From contig NC_135719.1 of assembly GCF_964656455.1 (NCBI RefSeq), positions 71,970,283 to 72,034,282 of the forward strand: a DNA stretch of 64,000 nucleotides. The letters are read 5' to 3'. Both the position numbers and the translations under genes were made by a program. The DNA is from Halichoerus grypus. Its lineage: Eukaryota > Chordata > Mammalia > Carnivora > Phocidae. The notes beneath the pieces are model-generated. The model made no database searches. It saw only the letters and a program-made list of their open reading frames with translations, and was not told the DNA's origin. This document shows positions 46,697-57,709 of this stretch, in pieces (position 1 is the stretch's first letter; every line of letters begins with the position of its first letter).

Positions 46697-47164
46697 GGTT
46701 AATGTTTATGTGCCAACTTGACTAGGCTAAGGGATATCCAGATAGCTGGTAAAACATTATTTCTGGGTTTGTCTGTGAGGGTGTTTTTGGAAGAGATTAT
46801 CATTTGAGTCAGTAGGACTGAGTAAAGAAGATCCACCCTCACCAATGTGGGGTGGCATCACCCAATCCATTGATTCTCTCTCTCTTTTTGAGTAGAAACA
46901 TCTACCTTGGACATGGAAAACTCCTTGTTCTTGGGCCTTCAGCCTCAGAGTAGGAGTTATACCATCTGATTCCCCTGATCCTCAGGCCTTCAGACAGGGA
47001 CTGAATTATACCACCAGCTTTCCTGGTTCACCAGCTTACAGACCACGTATTATAGATGTCTTGGCCTCCATAATCACATGAGTCAATTCCCATAATAAAT
47101 CTCCTCTTTTGTATCTGTCCATATACTATTAGTTCTGTTGCTCTAGAGAACCCTGACTAATACA
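46697..47164 (-). repeat. ERVL-type LTR (MLT2-like), minus strand
   Basis: Read in reverse, the LTR starts tgtgtattagtcagggttct at 47164 and ends near 46697 with gttggcacataaacatt. Within it, on the plus strand, are ctggtaaaacattatttctg, gtctgtgagggtgtttttgg, agattatcatttgagtcagt, gagtaaagaagatccaccct, cctccataatcacatgagtc and cataataaatctcctctttt. The MLT2 name is from memory. There is no attached internal region. Confidence 0.65.
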
Positions 47165-47175
47165 CATATATCATC

Positions 47176-47443
47176 TCTTTTATTTTTTATTTATTTATTT
47201 ATTTATTTATTTAAAAGACTATGTATTTATTTATTTATTTGAGAGAGAAAATGCGTAAACACTCGCGCATGAGTTGGGGGGAAAAAGCAAGAGGGGAGGG
47301 TGCGGGAGCGGAAAAGAATCTCAAGCAGACTCCCCACTGAGCACCGAGGTCAGCACGGGGCTCAATCTCACAACCCTGACATCATGACCCGAGCTGAAAC
47401 CAAGAGTCAGACTCCTTAACCAACTGAGCCAACCAGGCGACCC
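47176..47443 (-). repeat. CAN-SINE, minus strand, diverged
   Basis: A long (TTTA)n tail interrupted by aaaagactatg, then gagagagaaaatgcgtaaac, aagaatctcaagcagactcc, gaaaccaagagtcagactcc and gagccaaccaggcgaccc. Several CpG-containing mutations are visible. It begins 11 bp after the LTR end. I see no clear duplication. Confidence 0.9.
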
Positions 47444-47779
47444 TCAGTTTTATTTGAATTGAAAGTCAGTGAGAGTTTACTTTTGCCTTTTAAGGAGAGA
47501 TATTGCTAGACCCACCCTTTGGTTGTTAATTCCTGAGAAAAGTTTCATTACTATAACCCTCATTGACCAATAAATGGCCCAGGGACACTCTTGGAAGCCT
47601 ACCTCTACTCTTCACAAAGGGATTCCCTTGAGTCTTTGATCAGAGAATTCCTCAAGGAATGGGAGAGAACCTGAAGTCAGGAATCGTTTCCTTGTGATGT
47701 TTCTAAAGAGATACACTGGTTAAAAAAGCCAGTGTGTGAAACAGTTGTTTTCCAACTTAATAATCATAATAAAAATAAA
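47444..47779. other. Unique sequence
   Basis: Nothing recognised. Confidence 0.4.
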
Positions 47780-47955
47780 ATTAATTTTTGAGCTTCTCTT
47801 AAGTTCCCCACACTTTACCTATAATATCCCTCAATTTTACACAATTCCTGTAAGGTAGATGGTATTATTGCCATTTCATGTATAAAGAAGCGCAAACGTA
47901 TAGAAGTTAGGAAATTTGCCTAAGACCACACAGCTAGTTTGCCTCCAAAGCTTTT
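47780..47955 (-). repeat. MIR SINE fragment
   Basis: gtaaggtagatggtattatt, gccatttcatgtataaagaa, ggaaatttgcctaagaccac and acagctagtttgcctcc are a good reverse-complement MIR core. Confidence 0.75.
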
Positions 47956-49754
47956 TCCTAGTCTAAGACACTCATTGCAACATGTTCAGAATGGTCTCGC
48001 ACACACTCACACACACACACACACACGTGCATGCGTGTACATGGTCTCTCTTGGATTTAATAGTCATGTTCACATCATGAGTAACTGGCACACATCATGT
48101 GGACATGGGTCTGATGCTTTGTCCTAAATGACACCCCCAGAATCTAGGTTGAGAGGTACTGTTTCTATATAGTAGCAGAGGAATGCAGGAACCCACCAAC
48201 TCAGAACAAAGAGAGGGGACCTGCCGAATTGCAATAGAAAGCAGTGCACAATACCTCGTCTCCTTACATCTCTAAAGCAGCGGGTACAACTCATGCCAAA
48301 AAAGCAAGGCATATCATCAGAGACATAAAAAAAACCTTTTCTTTTCTCTCTGGGACAATTTGTAAGTATACTCAGGTTATACAAACACCACCGTGATCAA
48401 AATTAAGCTCCTCAAAGTAGTAAAGATTCATTCCCTGCTATAGACATGGGCAGTATGGAGTAGCAGCTTTGTGTATTCCTGAGGTGACTTATGTAAGAGA
48501 CAGACAAGCTTAAGGTTCATCTGTGGTTAGGGAAAGGGGTTTAGAAGGGATTTCTCATTACCTGTGCTCCATTTAGGCAGGGTTATGTCCTTCTCCACAG
48601 ACCATGCCAGGCTACAGTAACTTTTTGTAATTTAAGTAGTTTGTGTTTACAAATCTCTTGGGTGACTGCATCTTTCACCTTCCAGCTATCTTTTTGCGTA
48701 TAGCCCAAGACTCCTTAAATCAGCTCTTCTATCAGATGTTCAGTTAACATTTATGCATATGTCTTCCTCCCACGGCAAATGTAGCTGCCTTTCTGGTATC
48801 TTCTCAAAAACTAGACGAGAGACGACAGACAGGAGTAGATTCCAGTGAGAGAGACACAGAAACAGCCTGATTAGTGCTTTTCACATGGAAGGGATTGGGG
48901 TCAGAGGTAGGGTAGATCCTCGAACTCTGCCGTGCTGGGGGCTCTGTGATCCTATGGGAAATCCCAAGAGCTCTATTTTAGATGAATGAGTCACTTGGAA
49001 CCCTGTTTTTGGTGCTGGGAATCCCGACTTGGCAGGAAGTTAGTAAATATGCAGGCATGTTCCTAAGTGTCCATCTATGATTGAGCCCCTGGTGAGTTCT
49101 TCCCTAAGTTTGTGTCACACAAGCCAAAAATAAGCTAAAGAATCATGTCACAAACTATGTGAAAAATGTTCTGGAGAAAGCATTGCATTTTTCACTCCTA
49201 AATTCAAATGGCACCAAAATTCTGTCTTAGTTTTGGCCCCCCCGCTGAATTCCTTGCTTCAGGGTTTGGGTGTCTCTGGCATGATCTTCAGAGAGATAGG
49301 TCAGAGGTTGTCTTAGCAATCAGGGGTTCTGTGTTTGTTTACATTGTGTAGTCTGTCAATGCAGAAGACAAAATTGTCCGTATCCTTTCTTAGTGATCTG
49401 ACATAATATACATTCAAGTGTTTAGTATTAGCCATCTTTCTCCATAGTCAGTGTCTGGAGGAGTTCCTTCTTTTCCCTATTATGGTCCAGTTGACCAACG
49501 TTAACTGGTGCTTCACTCTGAGCAGAGATCCTGTGAGGCATGAGTTGGAGGCTCTCAGACTGACTTTGGTTTTCCACTGTTCTGACTTATTGAGATACAG
49601 TTAATGACTGCTTTTGTTAAACCAATATGTGAAAGTCCCCAGTTGTGGATCCCATTGGTCCTCCTTCTAAAACAATTATGGAAGGAACTGAAAATCAAAT
49701 AAAAGACATATTAGAGTCACTGAATTTAGGGGAAAAAAACCAGCATAAGCTCTG
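47956..49754. other. Unique sequence with an AC tract and a copied 52-bp patch
   Basis: It holds (AC)n at 47999-48026 and, at 48813-48864, a segment that recurs inside the SINE at 50281-50527. No other repeat or gene is recognised. Confidence 0.45.
47999..48026. repeat. (AC)n microsatellite
   Basis: AC units with one T interruption near the left end, followed by gtgcatgcgtgtac, which can pair with part of the tract. Confidence 0.92.
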
Positions 49755-50266
49755 TGCTGGGGTTGAGGATATAAAAATGAACAAGCTATGTACCCACTTT
49801 CATAAAGATCATAGTCTGCATGAGGCAGCATTGTGGGTTGAGCCATATAAATAAAAAATTAAACCCAGGATAAAGGAATAAGCCTCAAAATGGAAGTATG
49901 GTTAGCTGAAATGGGGGTCAATTATGCTGGATGAGGGGAGATTTGGGGAAGACCAAGAGGTGACTAAGAGGTGGGATTTTAAAAGATAAATAGGACCTGA
50001 CAGACACATAATATAATGAAGGCGCATTTCTGGCAGAGGGAAGAACATGAACAAAGGCACATATGACATGGCTGGAATCTTCAGAGAAATGAGAACGCTC
50101 AAATGTCACAAACAGCATGAGGTGTACAGGGAATAGGTGGAGATAACAAAGTCAGTGAGAGCCAGATCATGCAGGCCCTCTGTGCCTGTACTTGGAATTG
50201 TGAACTCCGTCTTCCAGCAGTGGATAGTCATTGCGGGCTTTGAAGTAGAAAGGAAAATTATGTGAC
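49755..50266 (-). repeat. L2 LINE, diverged copy interrupted by a SINE at its end
   Basis: tgaggatataaaaatgaaca, gatcatagtctgcatgaggc, gcatttctggcagagggaag, aacatgaacaaaggcacata, catgcaggccctctgtgcct and ggatagtcattgcgggcttt follow the reverse complement of the L2 3' region in order. The CAN-SINE begins just after its recognisable end. Confidence 0.7.
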
Positions 50267-50280
50267 CACGATTGCAATTT

Positions 50281-50527
50281 TTTTTTCTTTTTAAAGATTT
50301 ATTGATTTATTTGAGATGAGAGAGGACAGACAGGAGTAGATTCCAGTGAGAGAGACACAGAAACAATGAGAGAGAGGGAGAGGGGCCGGGAGAGGGAGAA
50401 AGAGAAACTCAAGCAGACTCTGAGCAGAGCACAGAGCCTGATGTGGGGCTCGATCTCATGACCCTGAGATCAGACCTGAGCCGAAACCAAGAGTCGAAGT
50501 TTAACCAACTGCACTACACAGCCCCCT
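50281..50527 (-). repeat. CAN-SINE, minus strand, carrying an extra internal patch
   Basis: aaagatttattgatttattt, purine-rich body, agcagactctgagcagagca, cgaaaccaagagtcgaagtt. The duplication cacgattgcaattt (50267-50280) recurs with one mismatch at 50528-50541. At 247 bp it is longer than most copies in the window. The excess is explained by 50314-50365, which is not SINE sequence but matches 48813-48864. Confidence 0.9.
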
Positions 50528-50541
50528 CATGATTGCAATTT

Positions 50542-50999
50542 CTATTGCTGCCTTTCCATCATTAATTTTCAAGGTAGAAAAAGACTAGAAGGTGCATCTG
50601 GCCCCACCTTTCATGCTGTCCCAAATCTGAAATGGATGTAAAAACTCTGGAGACTCAGCACAATAAAATTTAAAAATAGTCTTTCTAATGTGATTTCCTA
50701 AAACTCTTTTTTTTTTTTTTTTGATACTATTGAGGCACTAATTAAAATTAGTATTGACAATGCTGGAGTGCTATAGGTAACAGGGAACCTTTATCCCCTC
50801 TTTATTTGATCCTTCAGACTTTTGCCACTGAATCATATTAAGAAGTTGAAAGGCCACTTGATGCCAGAGGTAAACCTGCCCTAGGCAGATACAGAACTGA
50901 AATAGACAGAAAAGGGCTCACTATTTCTCACCCTGGGAAACAGAAGCAGAACCCACACTTCAAGACATTTGATTCATAGAACTGTCACAGGCAAGCAAT
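50542..50999. other. Unique sequence
   Basis: There is a T-run at 50708-50722 with no attached retro-element that I can identify. Confidence 0.4.
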
Positions 51000-51165
51000 G
51001 TGTCCTTGTGCTGGTGTAGGGGAAAGAACACAAGGCTGGGAGTTGAGGCTGATAACCTAATTCTATTTTTTGCCTTGAAATGTTATATAAACTTGGACAA
51101 GTCTTTCAATTTTTTCTGAATCTCTAATATTTTTATATTTAAAATAGATGAAATACTAACTGTCC
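51000..51165 (+). repeat. MIR SINE fragment
   Basis: ggctgggagttgaggctgat, aaacttggacaagtctttca, attttttctgaatctctaat and taaaatagatgaaatactaa follow MIR in sense ('gtgaccttgggcaagtcact ... tgtaaaatggg'). Diverged. Confidence 0.55.
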
Positions 51166-51167
51166 TC

Positions 51168-51567
51168 CTGCATTACTCTGCTAGGGCCGCCATAACAAAA
51201 TACCACAGACTGTTAAAACAAATGGTTTAAACAACAGAAATTTAGTTTCTCATAGTTCTGAAGGCTCGAAGTCCGACATCAAAATGTTGATAGGTTGGGT
51301 TTTCCTGAGGCCTCTCTGTTTGGCTTATAGATGTTTGCCTTATTGCTGTATCTTCATATGGTCATATCCCTCTGTCTGTGTCCATGTGCCAATCTCTTCT
51401 TCTTATGAGGACACCAGTCATATTGGATTAAAGTTCACCCAATGACCTCATTTAACATTAATCATCCCTTTAAAGACCCTAGCAACAAATACAGTCATAT
51501 TCTGAGGTACTGGGGATTAGAACTTCAACATAAGAATCATGAGGGACACAGTTCAGCCCAGAATAAC
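51168..51567 (-). repeat. MLT1-type MaLR LTR, minus strand
   Basis: cattactctgctagggccgc, cataacaaaataccacagac, acaacagaaatttagtttct, ggcctctctgtttggcttat, gaggacaccagtcatattgg, ttcacccaatgacctcattt and cattctgaggtactggggat are reverse-complement landmarks of an MLT1B-like LTR. It is about 400 bp, a typical length. Confidence 0.85.
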
Positions 51568-51878
51568 GACTTACATTATTGTGTTGTTTTTAAGGGGTCA
51601 GTAAGATCATTTGTGGTTATGGTTGCCTGGATCAAATATAATTGACTGAGTCCTCCTTCTGGTTTGAGGGTCTGTTCTCTTCACTAGCCTAGAACGCACA
51701 TGTAGGTCTCTGGGGTTAATCTTTTTTTCCTGGGGTGTATATCAATCTTATTTTGATTATCTACACATGTGCATGTTCATTCACTATCCTATTTTTAACC
51801 TTTATTGGTTGGTTTTACCAATATTTATTTCTTCTCTGCTTGTTAACACATGGAATACTATACTTCTGAGCCCCCTTC
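51568..51878. other. Unique sequence
   Basis: Nothing recognised. Confidence 0.4.
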
Positions 51879-51898
51879 AATCTTCCCACATTATTAAA

Positions 51899-52076
51899 GA
51901 GTTTATTTATTTATTTGTCAGAGAGAGAGAGCACAAGCAGGGGGAGCGGCAGGCAGAAGGAGAAACAGGCTTCCTGCTGAGCAAGTATCCCAATGAGAGA
52001 CTCGATCCCAGGACCCTGGGATCATGACCTGAGCCGAAGGCAGACGCTTAACCAACTGAGCCACCCAGGCGTCCCG
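51899..52076 (-). repeat. CAN-SINE, minus strand, young
   Basis: gtttatttatttatttgtca, gagagagcacaagcaggggg, ccgaaggcagacgcttaacc and gagccacccaggcgtccc. The perfect 20-bp duplication aatcttcccacattattaaa lies at 51879-51898 and 52077-52096. Confidence 0.97.
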
Positions 52077-52096
52077 AATCTTCCCACATTATTAAA

Positions 52097-54029
52097 TAAT
52101 ATGTCCTTTTAAAAGGAGTTGGACAAACCTGAGAAGGAACTAGTGAGCCTAAGAGCCTCAAAAGAGCCTGTACTAGTAAGAGGTCAGAAGGGATCATGCA
52201 TTACTGCAGCTAAACCTTCAGACAATGGTCTCTAGCCACCACTCCTGGAGACTTGAGTGTCTGGAGAAGAAGAAAGTCCCTAAGTTCCTTGTGCTTGGGT
52301 GTGGGTAAACCTCAAGCATGCATGTTTCTTTCTTTTACCAGCTTGTTCTTGCTCACCTTCACCTACCATCAGGCAGCTTCTCTTAGCCAAACTTGTCTCA
52401 GGCAACTCTTTGGTCAGGAAGCAGCTATTTTTAAAACTGCTTTGCTTTTAAAAGTCCTCTTGCTAATGTTATTTATATTCACTGCCCATCTTCACTATGT
52501 GGCTTGATAATTTCTTCATTTCAGAGTACATGTGTGTTGCATTGTAGAAGAAAAATGTAATAATATCTGAAACTATATAGTACTGTTGGGTCTGGCATAT
52601 AAAAATACCCACCAAGGAGTATAGTAAGTATCAAAGAATTAGACAATTGGTGAATTATAGGTAGATATTGCACAGTGTTTTTAGTGATATTTGGGGAAAT
52701 TGGTTGGAATTTTTGGAAGGGTTGAGAACACAGTGTGCTGCTTTATTCCTATTTAAAATAATGAAACATAGGGTCCTACTATAAAAATTCACTAGCAGGC
52801 TTTCAGGGATAGATTAGATTTGGATTACATTTGTGAGCCACACAAATCTGTTATTAGTTTTGACTTTTCATAATGATATGTTCAACTCAGTTATGTCAGA
52901 AGAAGGGAGGAGAAGAATGCAAATCTTCAAATGTCTTCCTTATTTTGCTTGTCTTATGAAATATATTTTAAGAAGATCTGTAGTTGGTAACGGTGAAGAG
53001 GAGGAGGATAGGGAAATGGAGTGATTTCTGGTAATCATTCTCAAAATAACTATAGATTTTTAAGGATATTAGTGGAGAATATATACAGTGAACCCTTTCA
53101 ACCACTCAAATATTCAACTTCATTTTTAATATTAACTGTCTCTAGTGACACACACTGGCTTGAAAAGTATGTTGCTACATCCTCTGTTTGAGGACTTCAT
53201 GGAGTTTATACGGCCAATAGTCTCTATACTTATTTTATGTTATTCTTTTCTGTGTACATTTCCCAGTCTCAGCTTGTGGAAAAGCCTTATGGGAAGATGA
53301 TAGCAGTAAATATATTCAGTGCTTCCCACATGACTAATAAGTTAATATCCTATTTTGAATAGCTGGAATTTCGAATTTTGCCAAGGGCTTTTCTTCCTTT
53401 CTCAGTTTTGTTTGGCTTCAAAACAGACTTGTTTGACTTTAAAGAGATGGTTCCTTTGACATACATGTTAAATCCGGAATATAAACTTCTCAGCTTCTCA
53501 ATGAATGAGAAGTTTTTCTTGCATGTGTAAGGTCAGATTTTGTTTATCTGCATTTCATTATTGTTGGACTATTTTATATGCCACTTCAGCCTCATTCTTC
53601 TCTAACCAATAGACATTGCCCAGTGGAAGTACTCTGGAAAAAAGTTTGGTGTTACCTCAAGCAAGTATCATAAAAGGCTCTCTGAGGCAAATTTGTGGTT
53701 AGGAAGACTGGTTATGAAAAATCAAGTTTTAAAAGATTAGATAATTGCTTGGATTAGATAATTGTGTGCATGAATGACTGAATCAATTTCCATTTAGGAC
53801 AAAAGGGTCCTTTGCTGTTGAGAAATGGGTACCTCTAGGCCAGTTCTGAATACTAGCCTGGTGTTCTGTTTATTATATCGTGTGGCTAATGATTCTTTGT
53901 TTCCATTTGCAAACAAAAATCATATTCAGAATCATGGGTGAGATAGTCATACTAGTGCATTGTATTTATAATTCCCTTTTTTTTTCAAAGAAATTTCATA
54001 TTTATCACTCCTTTTTGAGCCAGGTTGGT
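52097..54029. other. Unique AT-rich sequence
   Basis: Small structures only: a 10-bp-arm hairpin (aaacttctca ... tgagaagttt, about 53483-53516) and an imperfect tandem of agattagataattg near 53735-53765. No gene or repeat family. Confidence 0.45.
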
Positions 54030-54270
54030 CAAGTGGAAAAAGCATTGATTTAAGAGCCAAAGGATGTACTAAAACCAGCTGGCTTGTCTCTCCCTGGAGT
54101 GTCTTATCTTGAAGAGTCAGTGAGATAATGTGAGTGACAGTCCTTGCAGTTTTATGAAGCTAAGAACTTTTTTCACAGATCCCTTGAGCTCTCTGAGCCT
54201 TGCGATCTTCCTTAATAAAATGAGTTAGGTAGCCACTAACAGTCTCTACCTTTCTCACTTTCATATTGTT
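54030..54270 (+). repeat. Possible MIR remnants
   Basis: gtggaaaaagcattgattta, gagtcagtgagataatgtga and, further on, ctctctgagccttgcgatct, taataaaatgagttaggtag look like two decayed MIR pieces in sense. Weak. Confidence 0.4.
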
Positions 54271-54319
54271 ATTTTTCTTAAACTTTGGGAGGTAAGTAGA
54301 GTTAAGAAAGTGTGTTATT

Positions 54320-55118
54320 GTGATTTAAAATAAGAGATATATATGTGGCCTTCCTCCAGGTTCCTGCACAGAGCTCCTAAACCCCTCGGAGTTTTCCTGG
54401 GACTGGAGAGTGATAAAGGTGTCTATTGTTATGTTAATGAAGTGACTTCCTCTGGATGGGTGCCAGTTGCCAGGGAAACCAACCATGTGTTTAGAGGGTT
54501 GGAACTTTCATTCCCACCCCCTCCCCACTGCCAGATAGGGGCAAGGGGCTAGAGATTGAGTTCAATCAGCAGTGGCTACGGATTTAACCAGTCATGCCTA
54601 CGTAATGAAGCCTCCATAAAAACCCAAAAGGATGGGGTTCCCAGAGCTTCTGGGTTGTTAAATACATGGAGATGCAGGGAGAGAAGAGTGCCTGGACAGA
54701 GCATGGAAGCTCTTCCTTCCCCTCTACCTTGCCCTATGCAGCTCTTCCATCTGGCTGTTCCTGAGTTATATCCTTTTTAATAAACCTGTAATCTAGCAAG
54801 TAAACTGTTTCTTAGAGTTCTGTGAGCCACTCTAGCAAATTAATCAAACCCAAGGAGGATGGTTGGAGCCTCTGATCTATAGCCTTTTGGTCAGAAGCAC
54901 AGGTAAGAACTTAGACTAGTGACTGACCTCTGAAGGGCGGGGGGGGAGAAGTCTAGTGGGACTGAGCCCTTAACCTGTGGGATCTGATGCTATCTCCAGG
55001 TAGATAGTGTCAGAATTGAGTTGAATTGTAGGACACCCAGCTGGTGTCCAAGAATTGCTTGATGGTATAGAAAAAAGCCCACACACTGGAATTGGGTGCA
55101 GAATCCCAAGATGTTAAA
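54320..55118 (+). repeat. Long solo LTR (endogenous retrovirus), family not named
   Basis: Recognisable LTR text in order: gcacagagctcctaaacccc, tatgttaatgaagtgacttc, gatgggtgccagttgccagg, tgcctacgtaatgaagcctc, cataaaaacccaaaagg (TATA-like), ctggctgttcctgagttata, tttaataaacctgtaatcta (AATAAA polyadenylation signal), ccactctagcaaattaatca and ttgtaggacacccagctggt. No gag, pol or env sequence is attached. The right end abuts the SINE at 55127. Confidence 0.75.
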
Positions 55119-55126
55119 AAAAATTC

Positions 55127-55335
55127 CGGGGGCACTTGGGTGGTGCAGTCAGTTGGGTGTCTGCCTCTTGGTTTCAGCCTAGTTCATGATCTCAAGGTCA
55201 TTGGATCAAGCCCGGCAGGGGCTCTGTGCTCAGTGGGGAGTCTGCTTAAGATTCTCTCTCTCCCTCTTCCCTCTGTCACCCCCTCCCCTGCACGCTCTCT
55301 CTCTCTCTCTCAAATAAAAAAATCCTAAAATAAAA
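55127..55335 (+). repeat. CAN-SINE, older copy
   Basis: An eroded head (gggggcacttgggtggtgca), gtctgcctcttggtttcagc, gattctctctctccctcttc and a short caaataaaaaaatcc tail. It is more diverged than the other copies and follows the end of the LTR directly. Confidence 0.9.
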
Positions 55336-55969
55336 CTTCCTTTTCACTAAAGAGGAACTGAAGCAGGAGGTAAAGTGAGTGGCCTGATTACCGAGGATGA
55401 GAGCTGAGCTATCACACACTTTCCCTACCTAGCTGTGTTTTCCTATATGAGTTTGAAGCTGATGGGGCCTGTTGTATTTTAAGAGGAACTCTGTGGCTCC
55501 TAGATGTGGACAAACTTTCATTGAATGCAAATGATTTTAGAATAGAGAACAGTAAGGTCAGACCCAGGTGCATCCCAGAGGAAATCTGATCTCAAAGAAA
55601 ATTTACTAAAGCTGATTTTCTGGGTAAAATAGAAATGTTGGGGGCTCTGAGCTGTTTGCATCTGTGAAGAGCTGCCTGGCCTATGAGCAAGGACAAAACT
55701 TGCCCTTCTAGGATTTGTCAATTGTTCAAGAAATGGGTCTATGAGAAATTTCTGCTTGGTATTCTAAATCAACCCCACTTCCTTTTAAAACCAATGGTTT
55801 TTGTTTGTTTGTTTGTTTGTTTAATCATTTTGAGCCATGAACTGCTTTGAGAATTTTATTATGGGTAATATGATCATTGTACAAAAATGCAATATGAACC
55901 ATCACAGAGAATTTTTGAAAATAATTTCAGTGGGTAAAAAAAAAAAATCCCCTGAATGCCATGCATAGG
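55336..55969. other. Unique sequence with a (TTTG)n tract
   Basis: (TTTG)n lies at 55797-55822. Nothing else is recognised. Confidence 0.45.
55797..55822. repeat. (TTTG)n tetranucleotide repeat
   Basis: About six units of gttt in perfect tandem, starting after ccaatgg. Confidence 0.92.
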
Positions 55970-56137
55970 CCATGGGTTGGTTCTGAAATTTCAGTACACA
56001 TAAGAATAATACTGGGACTCCATTCCCAGAAATTCTGATTCATTAGGGATTAAGGAATTGGCCCTAAGATTCTGAATTTTAACAAGCACCCAAGAGAATT
56101 CTGATTCAATGAGCTGGACTAAATACTGAGAAACATT
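55970..56137 (+). mobile_element. MER5A-like hAT-Charlie MITE
   Basis: cccagaaattctgattcatt, ttctgaattttaacaagcac, ccaagagaattctgattcaa and aatactgagaaac follow MER5A in order ('ctgaatcagaaactctgg ... gttttaacaagccctccaggtgattctgatg'). It is non-autonomous with eroded ends. Confidence 0.65.
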
Positions 56138-56205
56138 GTGATGGGGGTCCCTGGCTCTCAGTTAAGAGACACTGCCTCAGAGTGCCTTAGAACTCCAGTG
56201 TTCCT

Positions 56206-56456
56206 GGGGTGCCTGGGTGGCTCAGCTGGTTAAGTGTCGGCCTCTTGATTTCGGCTCATGTCATAATCTCAGGGTTGTGAAATCAAGCCCCGTGCTGAGC
56301 TCAATGCTGGGCATGGAGCCTGCTTAAGATTCTCTCTCTCCCTCTCCCACTGCCCACCCCCCAGAACCTCCCTCCCACCCACACCCCCACACACATACAC
56401 ACACACACACACACACGCACACACACACGCTCTCTCTGTAAAAGAAAAAAAAAAAA
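56206..56456 (+). repeat. CAN-SINE with an expanded C/CA-rich tail, young
   Basis: Head ggggtgcctgggtggctcag, an older-type body (cggcctcttgatttcggctc; cttaagattctctctctccc), then C-rich and (CA)n sequence at 56357-56430 before ctctctctgtaaaag and poly(A). The perfect 17-bp duplication agaactccagtgttcct lies at 56189-56205 and 56457-56473. Confidence 0.96.
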
Positions 56457-56473
56457 AGAACTCCAGTGTTCCT

Positions 56474-57233
56474 GAATACACTCCCCAAATGAATATCCTC
56501 TTTTTCTATTTCAACCTAAAAAGAAACCCCAGTCTCCCATCAGATGAATGAGCCAAACTGGAACAAAAACCAAACACAAAGTAAATGCGATTTTGTACAG
56601 ACTGAGCCAGTTTCCCTGGCTTCCTAGCCTGGCATCACCCATTCAGTGTTCAATTTCCAAGTTACTGGGTGACAGGAGGCCTGGCTTTATACAAGTATGG
56701 GTGTTCCTCAGCTGCAAGAACTGTCACATAAGAATGGGCTAGTCTCAGTGCTACCATGTGTGCATGGCTTGCTCTGAAACCACATTATCAAGAGTGATTG
56801 TAAATGGGAGTTGGGATCAGAGCCAGAGAAGTGGGGCTGAGCAGCAGATCTGGAGCAAGGCCACACTGTCAGCAGAGGGCCAATCAAGGTGTCATAGGAC
56901 TGGCCCTCAGGAACAGTTTGGGTAATCGAATTTGAGTTGGATGGAGGCAAGCAGATCAAGGAGGGAGGCTGTGAGCAAAACAAAATCGTTGGTCCTATCA
57001 GATGCTGGCTAGTTACACACCCTAGACTTGACTGGACACAAGATGTTCTACATAGACTGTCACTGGTGACCACTTACTATGTAGAGGTCCAGAAAAAGAA
57101 ACCCTCATGGACGGTAAAATTTCTTTCATCTTATTTCTGATGACTCCTTCTTGACAACGAATTAAAAGAGAAATCCCGAATCGCTCATTCTATGCAGTCT
57201 CATGAACGATCTTTCTGAGGTTGTTATCTAGTT
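56474..57233. other. Unique sequence
   Basis: Nothing recognised. A 121-codon minus-strand frame (56708-57073) has no known domain. Confidence 0.4.
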
Positions 57234-57451
57234 CAGGTGGTGGAAAACTTTTTCTCTGTAGCACTGGATAGCAAATATTTTAGGCTTTGTGAACCACAAT
57301 ACCACCTCTGTAGTTTATTACTCATTTTTTCCTTTTTAAGATCCGTAAGTAATGTGAAAACTATTCTTAGCTCTCTGGCAGTACAAAAGAAACAAAAAAA
57401 GGCAAAGAATGGTTTCAGCCCCCAGGCTGTAGTTTGCTGAACTTCCACTTG
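57234..57451 (+). mobile_element. hAT-Charlie-like DNA transposon relic (second copy)
   Basis: aaaactttttctctgtagca, ggatagcaaatattttaggc, tttgtgaaccacaa, and at the right end gctgtagtttgctgaac. It is the same family as 25927-26147 but more decayed in the middle. Confidence 0.6.
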
Positions 57452-57509
57452 AGTCTCCCAACAATAGCAGTAAGATTGTCTTGTTTCTACAGGACATTTG
57501 ATATTTTCT

Positions 57510-57709
57510 TTTTTTTTAAGATTTTATTTATTTATTTGACACACACAGAGAGAGATAGCGAGAGCAGGAACACAAGCAGGGGGAGTGGGAGAGGGAGAAG
57601 CAGGCTTCCTGCTGAGCAGGGAGCCTGATGCAGGGCTTGATCCCAGGACCCTTGGATCATGACCTGAGCTGCAGGCAGATGCTTAACGACTGAGCCACCC
57701 AGGCGCCTC
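57510..57709 (-). repeat. CAN-SINE, minus strand, young
   Basis: Poly(T), aagattttatttatttattt, gacacacacagagagagata, cttcctgctgagcagggagc, gcaggcagatgcttaacgac, gagccacccaggcgcctc. The perfect 16-bp duplication acatttgatattttct lies at 57494-57509 and 57710-57725. Confidence 0.97.
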
